Below are positions 1-10,138 of a DNA stretch of 60,661 bases, one piece after another (position 1 is the stretch's first letter; each line of letters opens with the position of its first letter). A program made the translations under genes and the position numbers. Location: assembly GCA_049578545.1 (NCBI GenBank), contig JBAUMF010000083.1, forward strand, positions 1 through 60,661, in the 5' to 3' direction. The DNA is from DASQBT01 sp049578545 (GTDB lineage Bacteria > Pseudomonadota > Gammaproteobacteria > Burkholderiales > Thiobacillaceae). The notes beneath the pieces were generated by a model that saw only the letters and a program-made list of their open reading frames with translations, searched no databases and had not been told where the DNA came from.

Positions 1-228
1 CGTTTCACCCTCGCCTGTCTCGCACCCCGTTCCCCTTGCCGTGTAGTGCCGACCTTCGGCGGTCGACCCTCGAAAAATCAGGTACTTGGCGTCTCATGTA
101 CCCTCGAATAGCGGAAGACGGGCTAGCGCCTGGCAAGGCACCGACCAGGACATGCAAACGTGCCGCCGATTCCATCGGTTGGGAAACTGGAGCGCTGGAA
201 CCTCACGGGCCGGGAAATAGAAGCGGCG
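1..228. other. window edge downstream of the eCIS cluster; no gene recognised
   Basis: This stretch lies after the stop codon of the DUF6519 gene in its direction of transcription. I see no convincing coding frame. The only hairpin-like element is a short CGACC/GGTCG inverted repeat (50-65) without a clear T-run, so I do not call a terminator. The cluster may continue to the left of the window. Confidence 0.4.
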
Positions 229-1665
229 CTACTTCCATGGGCACTGCTGTGCCGGGCGGATCGTGCAGCGGCAGTCCTGTTGCACGCCGTCTCCGCCCGG
301 TGTCACCCACAGTGGCGCGTAGTAATGCACGGGTCCGTGCGGTAGCTGCAAGGCCTGGATTGAATTTCCGTCGGCGTCGATCTTTGGCACACCGTTGCTG
401 TCGAGTTCTTCCGGCCACTCGACGTCCCCGGTCGCCACGCGCGCTGGAATCAGCCAGTAGTCTCCGGCCTTGTACTGCCCGCCCTGCCCGAACCAGATCT
501 GAACCCCGTCTTCGAGTTCGATCCAGCCCTGCGCCGGGTCGCCTGATTCGACAATCTGCAGCGCGCCGCCCCAGGCCGCAGGATCGCCGGGATGGTCCCA
601 GCGCCGCAGCAAAGGGTGCTTGCTTGGCACGTCACTTGCGGCGTAATTGGGCAAAGCGGTTACGGCGGCCGGCAGGGTAAGCGTGATGGTCAGCGCGTCG
701 CGGTCCACCGTATCCACTTGAGCCAGCAGCCCGGCCTGCTCGCCCAGCGCAATGTCGTCATCGCTCACCTCGACCCAGTCCCCAGGCTTGACTGACAGGC
801 ATTCGTCGCGGCCCAGGTTCTCGACCACCACCGTAGTCGCCGTGAGCGACACAATCGGGAATACCACCGAGCCGTTTTCGCGCGACCATTTGTAGGTGGC
901 GCCGCTCGCGTCGCCGGTGGCGCTGCCGCCCTGCTGCACTTCCACGCGGTAGAGCTGGTTTTCCGCACCGCGGTAACGGGACTCGGGCGCAATTACGCAT
1001 AAGCCGGTGGCTGGTTTGTCCAGCTTGGCACGCGCCCTGAGGCGCGGGAGATCGCGCGCCACCAGGGCCTCCAAAGAGCTGCAGTCGAACTGTTCGGCAT
1101 TGTCTGGGCGCAGCAAGACCTTGAGCTGCCACACCACCTGTGCGCGGGTGCAGGTATCCGGCCCGCCCAAGGCGACCTCACGGATATGGTCGTCCTGCAC
1201 ATAGCTGATGTGCCTCTCCCATACATCGAGATAGGCCATCAGGGCTTTGCCCTTGAGATTTTCCAGTTTGGTGTCCTCGGAGAACGGATAGCCCGCCTGC
1301 TCGGTGTAGAGCAGCGCCCGGTCATTTTCTGCCAGCATGCCCTGCACGTAATAGCGGCCAATGCCGATGACGGCATCGCCGCCTGCGACCTTCTGCTTGA
1401 GGAATGCGGCACGAGTGGCATCCGGTTCAATGGCATCGATTTGCGCATCGGCATTCGGTCCTCCCGTGATGAGATCGAATCCCATGGCGTCCCCAGGCCC
1501 TGCAGAAGGCCCGAGAAGATCCCCCGCAAGGGTGCGCAGGTAGTGCAGCAGGATGGAGGTCTGCTCATTCCAGTCGGCGTCCAGTTGCACGCGGCCCTGC
1601 TGCATGAGCACGCGACTGAAATGTCTGGCCGCATCGAAGGTATCGCGTGTGAAATCGCCTTTCAT
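229..1665 (-). CDS. DUF6519 family eCIS protein
   Basis: This 478-residue protein starts with MKGDFTRDTF, the typical opening of the DUF6519 family, which I know from contractile injection system clusters; its exact role is not established. The conserved block around residues 1-55 (RVLMQQGRVQLDADWNEQ) is clear. The middle looks beta-rich, and the C-terminus has several cysteines in its last 15 residues. The ATG is supported by an AGGAG ribosome binding site that overlaps the TAG stop of the upstream tail-I gene, so the two are probably translationally linked. It is the last eCIS gene in the window. By position it may be a baseplate-peripheral or adhesin-like part, but that is inference. Confidence 0.8.
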   Translation of the reverse strand: MKGDFTRDTFDAARHFSRVLMQQGRVQLDADWNEQTSILLHYLRTLAGDLLGPSAGPGDAMGFDLITGGPNADAQIDAIEPDATRAAFLKQKVAGGDAVIGIGRYYVQGMLAENDRALLYTEQAGYPFSEDTKLENLKGKALMAYLDVWERHISYVQDDHIREVALGGPDTCTRAQVVWQLKVLLRPDNAEQFDCSSLEALVARDLPRLRARAKLDKPATGLCVIAPESRYRGAENQLYRVEVQQGGSATGDASGATYKWSRENGSVVFPIVSLTATTVVVENLGRDECLSVKPGDWVEVSDDDIALGEQAGLLAQVDTVDRDALTITLTLPAAVTALPNYAASDVPSKHPLLRRWDHPGDPAAWGGALQIVESGDPAQGWIELEDGVQIWFGQGGQYKAGDYWLIPARVATGDVEWPEELDSNGVPKIDADGNSIQALQLPHGPVHYYAPLWVTPGGDGVQQDCRCTIRPAQQCPWK

Positions 1666-1674
1666 GGTCGTCTC

Positions 1675-4005
1675 CTAGTTCGCAAACAAGATACCGGCCT
1701 CCATCCCCGCCGGCGTGTATTCATCCAGCCGCGTGCGCAGGTTCGCCTCGCGCTGCGGCTGATACAGATCATGGAACGCACCCATTTCGGATTCGTCATC
1801 CGCGCCGCGCTTGATCTCCCCGGCGCAGTCGCAAGCCAACTGACAATAGGCCGGGTGGCCGTAGCGCGTACTGGTAAGCCGTGGCCGAACGCGCACGTCC
1901 TCGCGCTGCCTGGCCGCGGCAATCACGGCGTCGCTGAGCGGCGGGTCGGTGATGGCGCGCGGTGCGCTGCGCAACGTTTCCTCGATGTCCGCCTCCGCCA
2001 GTTCGGGCTGGCAGTGGTAGCGCCGCGGTGTACGGGAGCCCGGCACGACATGGCAAAAACGCACGCAGCCCTGCTGACGGCGCGCAACCAGGATATGGCT
2101 CAGGAAAATCGAGTTTTCCGCCAGCGCGATCGCGTGCGTGTTGACCTCGCCGATCACCGTGCTGCGCAGGATGGTCAGCTCGGCAAAGGCCAGCGGCAGG
2201 TTGGCGGCGCCAATGGCGGTGCGCGCTGGGCTGGTGGCGTCGACGATGCTGTCGGAAATGGAGATCTGCACCGGGTCGCTCTGCACTTCATCCGCCACCA
2301 CCTCGATTGCCCCGACGATGCTGTGCTCGATGACGATCTTCGCGCTGGTGTAGAGCAGCTCCAGGCTCGGCTCGCTGGGGCGCTTGGGTGCGCAGTCGCA
2401 TTCCAGTCCCCATCCCGGCACCAGCGTCACATGGCGCAGGGTCACATCGCACAGGTCGCCTTCGGCAAAGCGCTCGGACTCGGCGCGATCAGGCCCGACG
2501 ATCTGCATGCCGCGCCCGGTGACGACAATGCCGTCGAGCGTGAAACGGCTGCCCTGTTTGCCGGAGACCGTGAACGCGTCCGGACGTTCGGCCATGTAAT
2601 CGAGCAGGCGAATGACCGGCCGGGCCCGACTGGCGGCACGAATCTGCAGGCTTTCTCCGGCTTCGAGTTCGATCGAAATCGGTTCGCTGTACACAGCGCT
2701 GTCCTGGATTTCCACCACTGCGGCGCGCAGACGCTCCTTGTCCTGCTGCCATTTTTCCCTGTCCGCCGGATCAGCAGGTTCAGGTCCAAGGCTCTGTTGC
2801 TCCTGGCGCCATTGCGCAAGCGCGGCGCTGATGCTGTCGAAGCCTCCGGCCGCCGGCTTGTCCTTGCCCACCCGGTACAGCGCATATGCAAGAGGCTGCA
2901 ACAGGGGCCGGCCATACTCGCCACCGCCCATGTCCGCGCTGAATGCGCAGTGATAGCTCACCCACACCCCGCGCTTGGGCATCTGCCCGATGGGGAAGAC
3001 GAGCCGGCCGCGCACCGGGTCAACCGCCACCTGGCCGCGCTGGGCGCGATAACACCAGTCGGAAAGATCGGCGGGAATCACATTCTCCGGTGGAATGGGC
3101 TGTGGTGCGCCTTTGCTTGGCCAGTCCGGCGCGTAGACCACCAGGCTCCTGCCCTCTCCATAGTAGGCGGCTGACGCTTGCGTCTTGAGCGGTCGCACGC
3201 TGATGCGCTGCTCCAGCGCCCGCCGCCGGATCGGAACGGGAAGATTGATCTCCTCAGCAATATGCGAAGGCTCGGTCTCCGGCTCCGCCTTGGTGTAGAG
3301 CGGCGCGTCATTGCCGAGGACGCTGAAGGTGAAGCACTGCGGCCCCACGCTCTCCAGACAATAGGCTGGCGCATGCGTAACCGAATAGACCTTGAGCCGC
3401 CAGACAAATACGCCGACGCTGGGAATGCTGTAACGGCCCGGACGATGGTGGGAGATCACCCTGCGCACATCCACCGAATGCGCCAGTGGGTCAAAGGGGC
3501 CGGCTACGAAGTCGAGCGCACTGCCGTTGCGCAAATCCGCGCTGCGTGCCCGGGTGAGACGCAGATGGCGGATATGCTGGGTCCAGTTGAGCAAGGCATA
3601 GAATTCCACCGCGCGCGCGGGCCAGTTGGCGACATCGTTTGCCAGTACCTCGAGCAACGCGAGGGTGCCCTTGCGCCGGCGAAAACCGATGGTGTTGGCG
3701 ACCTCGCGCCGCGGGATGAGAATTCGGTTGCGGCCGCGGCCCTCCGCCGTGTCGGCAAGCACGGAGGGGTCGCCGGCTTCGCTCGCCGGTCGGTAACCGA
3801 TCAGGTCACCGATATAGGGCACGACCCAGTCGTCGCAGGTCTCGATGAACCAGTTCTCGTAGAGCTGCGCGATGTCGTCCTCGACGACATTCACCTGCTC
3901 GTTGATCACCCGCAGCAGTGCGCGCAGCGGATAGTCGTATTCCGCGTCGCGCGTGCGCTGCACGACGGGAAGCAGTTCGTAGAGACGGTCGAGAGAGCGG
4001 CTCAT
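1675..4005 (-). CDS. eCIS baseplate / phage tail protein I-like protein
   Basis: The first ~200 residues (SRSLDRLYELLPVVQRTRDA, then YENWFIETCDDWVVPYIGDL) match the P2 tail-protein-I-type N-terminus seen in eCIS wedge proteins. Residues ~440-700 consist of short beta-strand repeats (isoleucine/valine-rich lines such as KIVIEHSIVGAIEVVADEV) suggestive of a beta-helix. Cysteine pairs (ECDC, CQLACDC) sit in the second half. The ATG overlaps the stop of the upstream wedge gene in an ATGA junction. At 776 residues it is long for a simple gpI protein, so the C-terminal part is probably a surface or fibre-like extension. By position it is likely an outer baseplate component; no separate tail-fibre gene is visible, and this protein could take that place (inference). 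Confidence 0.75.
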   Translation of the reverse strand: MSRSLDRLYELLPVVQRTRDAEYDYPLRALLRVINEQVNVVEDDIAQLYENWFIETCDDWVVPYIGDLIGYRPASEAGDPSVLADTAEGRGRNRILIPRREVANTIGFRRRKGTLALLEVLANDVANWPARAVEFYALLNWTQHIRHLRLTRARSADLRNGSALDFVAGPFDPLAHSVDVRRVISHHRPGRYSIPSVGVFVWRLKVYSVTHAPAYCLESVGPQCFTFSVLGNDAPLYTKAEPETEPSHIAEEINLPVPIRRRALEQRISVRPLKTQASAAYYGEGRSLVVYAPDWPSKGAPQPIPPENVIPADLSDWCYRAQRGQVAVDPVRGRLVFPIGQMPKRGVWVSYHCAFSADMGGGEYGRPLLQPLAYALYRVGKDKPAAGGFDSISAALAQWRQEQQSLGPEPADPADREKWQQDKERLRAAVVEIQDSAVYSEPISIELEAGESLQIRAASRARPVIRLLDYMAERPDAFTVSGKQGSRFTLDGIVVTGRGMQIVGPDRAESERFAEGDLCDVTLRHVTLVPGWGLECDCAPKRPSEPSLELLYTSAKIVIEHSIVGAIEVVADEVQSDPVQISISDSIVDATSPARTAIGAANLPLAFAELTILRSTVIGEVNTHAIALAENSIFLSHILVARRQQGCVRFCHVVPGSRTPRRYHCQPELAEADIEETLRSAPRAITDPPLSDAVIAAARQREDVRVRPRLTSTRYGHPAYCQLACDCAGEIKRGADDESEMGAFHDLYQPQREANLRTRLDEYTPAGMEAGILFAN

Positions 4006-7000
4006 GACTTGATCTCCTGCAGAATCAGGGTGTCGGGCACCTCGGGTGCCAGGTAGGAAAGCTGCGCCGGAAGCAGTTGTCCCTGTTCGTATCGGCCCGG
4101 CTCGATCAGTATGCGGTCCCGCAGTTGCAGATTGCTTGCGGCTGCCGCGTCGAATCCGGCAAGCAGGCCCGCTTCGGAAATGGTGTCGAACACATCGACA
4201 TCGACATAGGTGACGCCGGGGATGCCCTGCATCACCTTGATTGCATCCGCAAGCAACAGGTCCTGGCCCAGATCGACCTTGTCAAAGCCGAAGGCATCAA
4301 GCACCGCGCTGCGAATCTTGGGCTCCAGCGTTTCCCACTGGTAATCCGGATCGACGCGGATGCTGGCGCTGATCACCAGGGCAAGGCGCTCGCGAATGGC
4401 GAGGGTGATGGGCAGATACGGGTCGCCGTAGCGATGCAGTGCGACGAACAGATTGCGGTACAGATCCGCAGTCTCGTCGATCGGGATGTCGTCCACGCCG
4501 GCGATGGTGACGTGCACGCGCTGCTGCCTGCCATTGCTGAGATGGACCGCCGCGGCCTTGCCGATCCCGCCGAAGGTGCGGGAAAAGTCTGCATAATCCC
4601 GGGTGGAAACCAGGCGGTCGAGCGCCATCACGGCAAGCGGGGCGTTGTTGCGCGCCTGTTCGCGATTCTCCGCGTCGGCGCCGCCCGATGCGCGGATCGG
4701 GTTGATCACCGCGCTCACCCCCAATGGCCGGGTGTTGAGCAGCGAAATCTGTTCGGCCTTCACGTTGCCCGGACTGCCGATGCCGTTGCGATACATCGCC
4801 TTGACGTTTTCCGGGCCGGTGGGCAGGCGCGCGCCGTGTGCGCCGTTGCCGAAGATGACGCTGGTCTTCGCCGTGTCATCGGTGCGGGTGATGAACTTGC
4901 GCTCGCCTGCACCGAGGGACGCGAGGCTGTCGACTTCGTGCCACTCCACGTCGTTTACCCGCACCTGCAGCGTGCTCTGCACCCCGGCTACCGTGGGCGC
5001 GGAGACATAGGTCAGCGGCGACTGCTTGAGGGTGAACTGCTGCAACGGGATCGTCGCATCGCCGCCGCCCAGGGTTTCCTGGCGCGTCTCCCCGTTGGTC
5101 GCCTTGACCACATTGGCGTAGATCGTGACGGTGTCGCGCTTGTACTGGTAGGCCAGTGGCTTGGCTAGGGTAATCGTGGTGTGGGTGGTGTCGCCTGCCA
5201 CCGGTTCGTTGTTCACCTCGCGTATCTTCTGCGTCACCGCGGCAAGCATGACCAGCTCCGCCGCCTTCACACCGGATGCTGCCACGCCGCCGGAAACGAG
5301 GTCAGCACGCTCGCCGCCGACGATGAGCCAGCGTCCCGGCTGCAAGCCGTCGTATACGTCGTCCAGTTCGATCTCATCCCCCGCAACCACAGCATCGATG
5401 GGTTCGTCCGCTGGCGTCAGGCTCTCGCTGCCGGCATAGACCTGGGTGGTTCGTACCGGAGTGAAATCTGTCGAACTGGCATCCAGCCATGCCGGCCCGG
5501 ACGAAGGCAGATCAACCTGGATGGTCTTGCCCGACAGTCCGTAGGCAGCCAGGGAGCGGTGCGCAATCGCTTCCGGCTGCGTGACGATGGTCGTGCCATC
5601 TGATTTCTCGATCGCCACAAAGCTGTCGGGCGCAATGTCATAATCGTTGTCAAGATACAGGACGTACGGCTGATGGTGGTCCGGCGTCCCGCCGGCGCTC
5701 GTGCCGGCAGCCAGCACGATCTCGCCGCCGCTGCTGGCATTCCACGGATCGGTGATATCCCACTCCGAGAAGATTGCGCGGTTGTTCTGAAAATCTGTCT
5801 GGCGCAGGGGAGCGTTGTGGCCAAACGGCGCCGCGGCGACGCGCAGTGCATAGACGTTGAGCTGCTGCGCGCGCGGCGGCGGCAGGCTTTTCCAGGACGC
5901 ATAGAACACATTCTGCAACAGGGGCTCCACCAGGGTGAGGAGTCGCGGTACCGTGTCGGACTGGCCGCCAAAGGCGCTCGCCACGCTGCGCGACAACTGC
6001 TTCTCGCTCGCGGGGGGCACCGAAGGCCGGAGAGTCAGTTTCTCTACCAGCCCGCCCAGGACGCTGACCTCGCCCCGCCCCCCGACAATGGCTTTGGGCG
6101 CCAGGGGCTGGACAGCCGGCAGGCGCGCGCGGACCCTTTTCAGATTTCCGATCAGTTCGCCCAGCCACGGTGTGAGCTTGCTGAAGTGGGCAGATTCGGC
6201 CTTGCTCAGCTCAGCGGCGAGTTTGGGCAGGGCCGCGGTATCCAGGTGCGCGGCAAGCGCCGCGTCGCCGCTTGTTGCGGCGTCGTGGATTTCCTGCACG
6301 AGTTTGAGCACGCGCTTGGTGGTTGCTGCCTCCGGCGATACGCCGAAGTGCTGCACATCGCTGTAGCGATTTACCAGCGTTGCGACAGCGTCGGCCACGC
6401 TCTGCATGCGCAGCACCACGCGGGTGCGCTGGTTCGCGCTGTCCTCATCGACGGCGTCAACATGAACGAGTTGCAGCCCCAGGCCATCGGCGGCGTCGAC
6501 AAGCATGGCATCGTTGGCCTTGATCTGGGTCGAGGTTCCCTTCAGATAAAGACCATTCTTGGCGATCGAGGCCGCGGTTTGCGGCTGGGTGAGGCGCGGC
6601 GTAATGGCGTTCCATTCCACCCGCGCATCGAGCGGGTCCGAGGTCTCGAACGCCTGCATCTGCTCGCCCGGGCCGGGAATGCTGTTGGCGCGCGCGCCCT
6701 GGGGTATGGTCACCGGCGCAGAATCCTTGGCCAGGGAATAGGCGAGATACACGCTGGATGCCACGCCGGGCCGCAAGGCATAACCAATGAGGCGGGCGAG
6801 TTCCAGAACCGAGCGGCGTTCGGTGGCAGTGCGCAGATAGCCTTCGTTGGCGATGCGCTCCTGATAAAAAGTGAGCACGTCGCCGACCGCCGCCCACGCA
6901 TCCAGCAGGGCGATCGATGGATCGGTTTCTTCGCGGGTGCGCAGGCCGGCGAGTTCCGGATAGTCGGTGCTCGACAGGCGTGCCTGCATGGTCTCAAAAA

Positions 7001-7148
7001 ACGTCGCGTAGCTGCCGACCCGATAGTGCAACTGAGCCAGCCCCGGACGATTGTAGATGGGTAGCGGCGTCACGATGTGCGGGCCCTGGCAGCAGTCGCA
7101 GGGTGGATTCCCCCCGCAGCCCGCATTCGTGGTGCAAGCCTGATTCAT
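4002..7148 (-). CDS. putative baseplate assembly protein, second gp6/J-like wedge (Afp12 position)
   Basis: A 1048-residue wedge protein starting at MNQACTTN, which gives an ATGA overlap with the upstream wedge gene. The block from ~residue 80 (ALLDAWAAVGDVLTFYQERI, then EGYLRTATERRSVLELARLI) is the same motif found in its neighbour, so the two wedge proteins are paralogous there. The C-terminal third (INPIRASGGADAEN, then LAVMALDRLVSTRDYADFSR) is the baseplate-J-like domain. Unusual is a cysteine-rich N-terminus: C5, C11, C17, C19 and C20 within the first 20 residues, suggesting a small metal-binding or disulfide tip. An upstream in-frame alternative start exists at 7211 but lies inside the neighbour gene. 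Confidence 0.85.
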   Translation of the reverse strand: MNQACTTNAGCGGNPPCDCCQGPHIVTPLPIYNRPGLAQLHYRVGSYATFFETMQARLSSTDYPELAGLRTREETDPSIALLDAWAAVGDVLTFYQERIANEGYLRTATERRSVLELARLIGYALRPGVASSVYLAYSLAKDSAPVTIPQGARANSIPGPGEQMQAFETSDPLDARVEWNAITPRLTQPQTAASIAKNGLYLKGTSTQIKANDAMLVDAADGLGLQLVHVDAVDEDSANQRTRVVLRMQSVADAVATLVNRYSDVQHFGVSPEAATTKRVLKLVQEIHDAATSGDAALAAHLDTAALPKLAAELSKAESAHFSKLTPWLGELIGNLKRVRARLPAVQPLAPKAIVGGRGEVSVLGGLVEKLTLRPSVPPASEKQLSRSVASAFGGQSDTVPRLLTLVEPLLQNVFYASWKSLPPPRAQQLNVYALRVAAAPFGHNAPLRQTDFQNNRAIFSEWDITDPWNASSGGEIVLAAGTSAGGTPDHHQPYVLYLDNDYDIAPDSFVAIEKSDGTTIVTQPEAIAHRSLAAYGLSGKTIQVDLPSSGPAWLDASSTDFTPVRTTQVYAGSESLTPADEPIDAVVAGDEIELDDVYDGLQPGRWLIVGGERADLVSGGVAASGVKAAELVMLAAVTQKIREVNNEPVAGDTTHTTITLAKPLAYQYKRDTVTIYANVVKATNGETRQETLGGGDATIPLQQFTLKQSPLTYVSAPTVAGVQSTLQVRVNDVEWHEVDSLASLGAGERKFITRTDDTAKTSVIFGNGAHGARLPTGPENVKAMYRNGIGSPGNVKAEQISLLNTRPLGVSAVINPIRASGGADAENREQARNNAPLAVMALDRLVSTRDYADFSRTFGGIGKAAAVHLSNGRQQRVHVTIAGVDDIPIDETADLYRNLFVALHRYGDPYLPITLAIRERLALVISASIRVDPDYQWETLEPKIRSAVLDAFGFDKVDLGQDLLLADAIKVMQGIPGVTYVDVDVFDTISEAGLLAGFDAAAASNLQLRDRILIEPGRYEQGQLLPAQLSYLAPEVPDTLILQEIKS

Positions 7149-9775
7149 AGTCCACCTCTGAGCAAGAATTCGAGCTTCCCGTTTTCCGGAAAATCGGGAT
7201 CGTTGTCGCACTGTGCGATTTCCCGGGCGGCCATGGGCAGCGCGCCATCAGCGGGAACCAGGGCGATCGCTCCGGCTGGCGCGAGTGCCGGCGGGGCGCT
7301 GTCATCCTGACGGACCAGCTTGAGCAGGCGCACAGCATCCACCCCCTCGACACCTTTTGCCGCGCTTATCAGGCGCGATACGTAAACGCCGTCACCAAAG
7401 CTGAGATTGTCCGGATGGAAAAAGCCGAGGCTGCCGTCAGACAGACGCCGGTTGCCGAACACCTTGAGCAATTCGGCGTTCACCGCGCCGCGCGCGTAAT
7501 CCGGCAGTACGCAGACCTCCATGGACACGTCGATCGGAACATACCGCGCCGCAACCACAGCGAGGTCATGGCCCATGCGCCGGTACGGAAACAAATAGCC
7601 GGCAACGGCGTCCAGCAGCTCGGAATCTGCGGTCTCGGTGGACAGGGGATCAATCGCCACCTGCGCTTCGTACCAGCTCCCCATCCAGCGCAGCTCGGCG
7701 GCCGCCCGCTGGACCTGCGGCTGATTCTGTGCAAGTTCGGCATAGTCTTCGGCCGTGATGGCTCGCTCGCACCGGGCGCGAAACGCGCCGGGAGCAAACA
7801 GTTTTGCCTCCGCCATCGGCTCCGGCGCGGCGCCGCCCTGGGCGGGCATGGGATTGCGTGGCGCTATGCCGTCGGCGCTCAGCGATTCGGTGCGCAGCAC
7901 CAGATAGGCAATGGTTTCGCGGCCGACGTTGCCGGCGGGTCCGTTGCCCAGCCGGTAGCGGGCCTGAAAGTGGGTGTTTGCGTCCGGCAGGCGGCCCAGC
8001 TCGCCGTCACCGAAACGCAGGTGCGCAGCACCGTCGTCGTCGATCTCCGCGACAAAGCAGCGGTCGTCGGCACTGCTGTCGAGAAGGTCGTACCGCGCAT
8101 TCCAGCTCGGGCCGTTGGCGAGTGCACCGGTACATTCCTGCAGCCCGACCGCAGGCAGCGCGCGACGCGGGTCCTGCACCAGCAGCGCGGAGGCTGGAGC
8201 GTCGGCGGGAAGCGGCTGGGCGAAAGTGAGCGGCGCACCGTCGAGTCCGGGATAGAAGCGCCCGGGCAGTGTCGCGCTCTCGATCACGCTGCCGTCGCAC
8301 GCACATTCGCCTACGGTTTCACCGGCTGGCACCGGGCCAATTGTCCCGACCGTGCCGCGCCCATGATCCGCCAGCACGACATTGCCCCGCGCCACGCTGA
8401 CGCCGTCGATGCGCCGGCAATCGGGCGGCGGCAGGCGGCTGGAGAGGCAGAGCGAAAACGGCAGGGCATCCTCTGGTGCCCATTCGATTTCCAGCACGAG
8501 GCGGCCGAGCAGGCCATCCTCCGACTGCGTGACCTTGGTGAGTCGCACGGCGTGCCGATGCGCCGGGTCGGCGTCGGCCGGATTGCCGGTGGTCGGCCCC
8601 AGGACTTCTTCGAAGATGAGCACATCGCCGGGCTTCAGGTCCAGCGCGCGGGATGCCGCAGGGGCGAGTGTGACGCTGGTTGATTCTCCCGGGCGTTGCG
8701 CTTGCGGTGGGCCTTCGTCGAGCAGGGTCGCGCGTGTCGCACCCTTTGCCAGGCAACACTCCAGGTCGCCCCAAGTGTAGAAGTCAATCGTGCAGTGCCC
8801 AGCAAGAAAGCGAAACTCCGCGTCAGGAATGCTTGCCAGCGGCTCGAACACCTCGTACCAGCTGGCCGGCACGCCCTCAAGATCCGCCTGTTTCACGACC
8901 CGGCCGCTGGCCGCCTTGATGTCTGGAAAACCGGTGATGAAGTAGAACTCGCTCGCCTTGATTGGATCGAGATCGGTCTGGGTGCAAACCGTAATCCAGG
9001 CGCGCGCATTGTTGCCTTCGTGCATGAAATAATCAACCAGGCGCGCATGGCGGTGCACGGAGATACGCCGGCGTGCCGTATCCAGATAGGCCTCGGTCGC
9101 CACCGCATCCTGGTAATAGCTCAAGTAGTCGCCGACATAGGCGAGCAGTTCAACCAGAGTCACCCCCAGGTCGGGCACGTGCCGTTCCTGCCAGTCCGGC
9201 ATGATCAACGCCAGTCGGTCGTAGATCAGTTGCCGGAAACTGGCGTAATCCTTGGCGAGGTAGTTGATCTCGGGAGCGGGAAAGACTTCGGGCGGACAGG
9301 ACGAGTCCTGCCTGCAATCAAGGTCGCTCGGGCACTCCACCTTGAAGCTGAAACAGACGCAGGAATAGCGCGGGTCGATCCCCGCCAGGGGCTGGTGGCC
9401 CGTGTCGCTCTGGGTCCCCTGCCCTGCTATTTCAGGGGACTCGATGCTCGGAGCGATTTTCTCCACCAGGCACAGCCGATAAATGGAAAAGTCGCCGGCC
9501 TTGTTTAGCGTGATGCGCAGGCAGTCGTCCAGCTCCGGGTCATCTGCGCGTTCGATCTGCACCTGGATCGCCTGGATATTGCGGATGCGCCGGCCGCCTT
9601 CAATGCAGATGTTCTGGGTCGTCACGCCCTGCGGGACCTGGCCGAAGAAATGCACGCACAGCGAAACCTGATCCTCCGACACCTCGACGTAATCGATGCC
9701 GTTCCAGTTCGGGTTGTCGAACAGGTGCTTGCGCCGCTCGGCGATGCGGCAGGCGAGTGCGGCGGCATCCATCAT
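7145..9775 (-). CDS. putative baseplate assembly protein, gp6-like wedge (Afp11 type)
   Basis: 876 residues. The hallmark block VTLVELLAYVGDYLSYYQDA followed by EAYLDTARRRISVHRHARLV (around residue 205) identifies the eCIS/phage putative baseplate assembly family. A J-like region with FGDGELGRLPDANTHFQARY lies near residue 585, and the C-terminal third contains the conserved ALTR-like segment RCERAITAEDYAELAQ. It presumably forms the T4 gp6-type wedge ring that links hub to sheath. It starts with ATGATG, overlapping the stop of the gp25 gene, and ends in an ATGA overlap with the next wedge gene. The arrangement gp25, gp6, gp6-like is the standard eCIS baseplate order. Confidence 0.88.
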   Translation of the reverse strand: MMDAAALACRIAERRKHLFDNPNWNGIDYVEVSEDQVSLCVHFFGQVPQGVTTQNICIEGGRRIRNIQAIQVQIERADDPELDDCLRITLNKAGDFSIYRLCLVEKIAPSIESPEIAGQGTQSDTGHQPLAGIDPRYSCVCFSFKVECPSDLDCRQDSSCPPEVFPAPEINYLAKDYASFRQLIYDRLALIMPDWQERHVPDLGVTLVELLAYVGDYLSYYQDAVATEAYLDTARRRISVHRHARLVDYFMHEGNNARAWITVCTQTDLDPIKASEFYFITGFPDIKAASGRVVKQADLEGVPASWYEVFEPLASIPDAEFRFLAGHCTIDFYTWGDLECCLAKGATRATLLDEGPPQAQRPGESTSVTLAPAASRALDLKPGDVLIFEEVLGPTTGNPADADPAHRHAVRLTKVTQSEDGLLGRLVLEIEWAPEDALPFSLCLSSRLPPPDCRRIDGVSVARGNVVLADHGRGTVGTIGPVPAGETVGECACDGSVIESATLPGRFYPGLDGAPLTFAQPLPADAPASALLVQDPRRALPAVGLQECTGALANGPSWNARYDLLDSSADDRCFVAEIDDDGAAHLRFGDGELGRLPDANTHFQARYRLGNGPAGNVGRETIAYLVLRTESLSADGIAPRNPMPAQGGAAPEPMAEAKLFAPGAFRARCERAITAEDYAELAQNQPQVQRAAAELRWMGSWYEAQVAIDPLSTETADSELLDAVAGYLFPYRRMGHDLAVVAARYVPIDVSMEVCVLPDYARGAVNAELLKVFGNRRLSDGSLGFFHPDNLSFGDGVYVSRLISAAKGVEGVDAVRLLKLVRQDDSAPPALAPAGAIALVPADGALPMAAREIAQCDNDPDFPENGKLEFLLRGGL

Positions 9776-10131
9776 ACGACCCCCCGTTCAAAGGTATCAG
9801 TGCGGACTTCACCCGTGATGCGCAGGGCGTAGCTCAACTCCACCTTCAGGCGCGAGTCCACGCTCGACACTTCCAGCGCGCGCACCTCGATCAGGTCACC
9901 CAGCCAGCGATTGAGTGCGGCCTGCAGCGTGAACTGCAGCGCCGCGGCGAGCTCCGGGCTGTTTGGCGCGAATACCATCTGCATCAGGCCGCTGCCGAAA
10001 TCGGGCCGGTTGACGCGCTCGCCCGGACTGGTGAACAGCAACTGCTCGATCATGTCGCGCACATGGTCGCTGTCATCGGTGGAAGCGGTACGGCCGCGGC
10101 TGTCAAAGTGAAAGGGATAGTCGATATTCAT
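9772..10131 (-). CDS. GPW/gp25 family baseplate wedge protein (Afp9 type)
   Basis: 119 residues with the classic gp25 layout: an N-terminal FHFDSRGRTA stretch, a helical segment HVRDMIEQLLFTSPGERVNR, the DFGSGL motif, and a C-terminal beta/alpha part. gp25 is the most conserved wedge component and nucleates the sheath at the baseplate. The ribosome binding site is weak (GTGAGACCGCC before ATG), but the gene lies only 7 bases after the PAAR-like gene, so coupling is likely. Confidence 0.9.
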   Translation of the reverse strand: MNIDYPFHFDSRGRTASTDDSDHVRDMIEQLLFTSPGERVNRPDFGSGLMQMVFAPNSPELAAALQFTLQAALNRWLGDLIEVRALEVSSVDSRLKVELSYALRITGEVRTDTFERGVV

Positions 10132-10138
10132 GGCGGTC

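Noticed and set aside
1186..3174. Long plus-strand open frame (662 codons)
   Set aside because: Antisense shadow of the tail-I and DUF6519 genes in GC-rich sequence; no family features.
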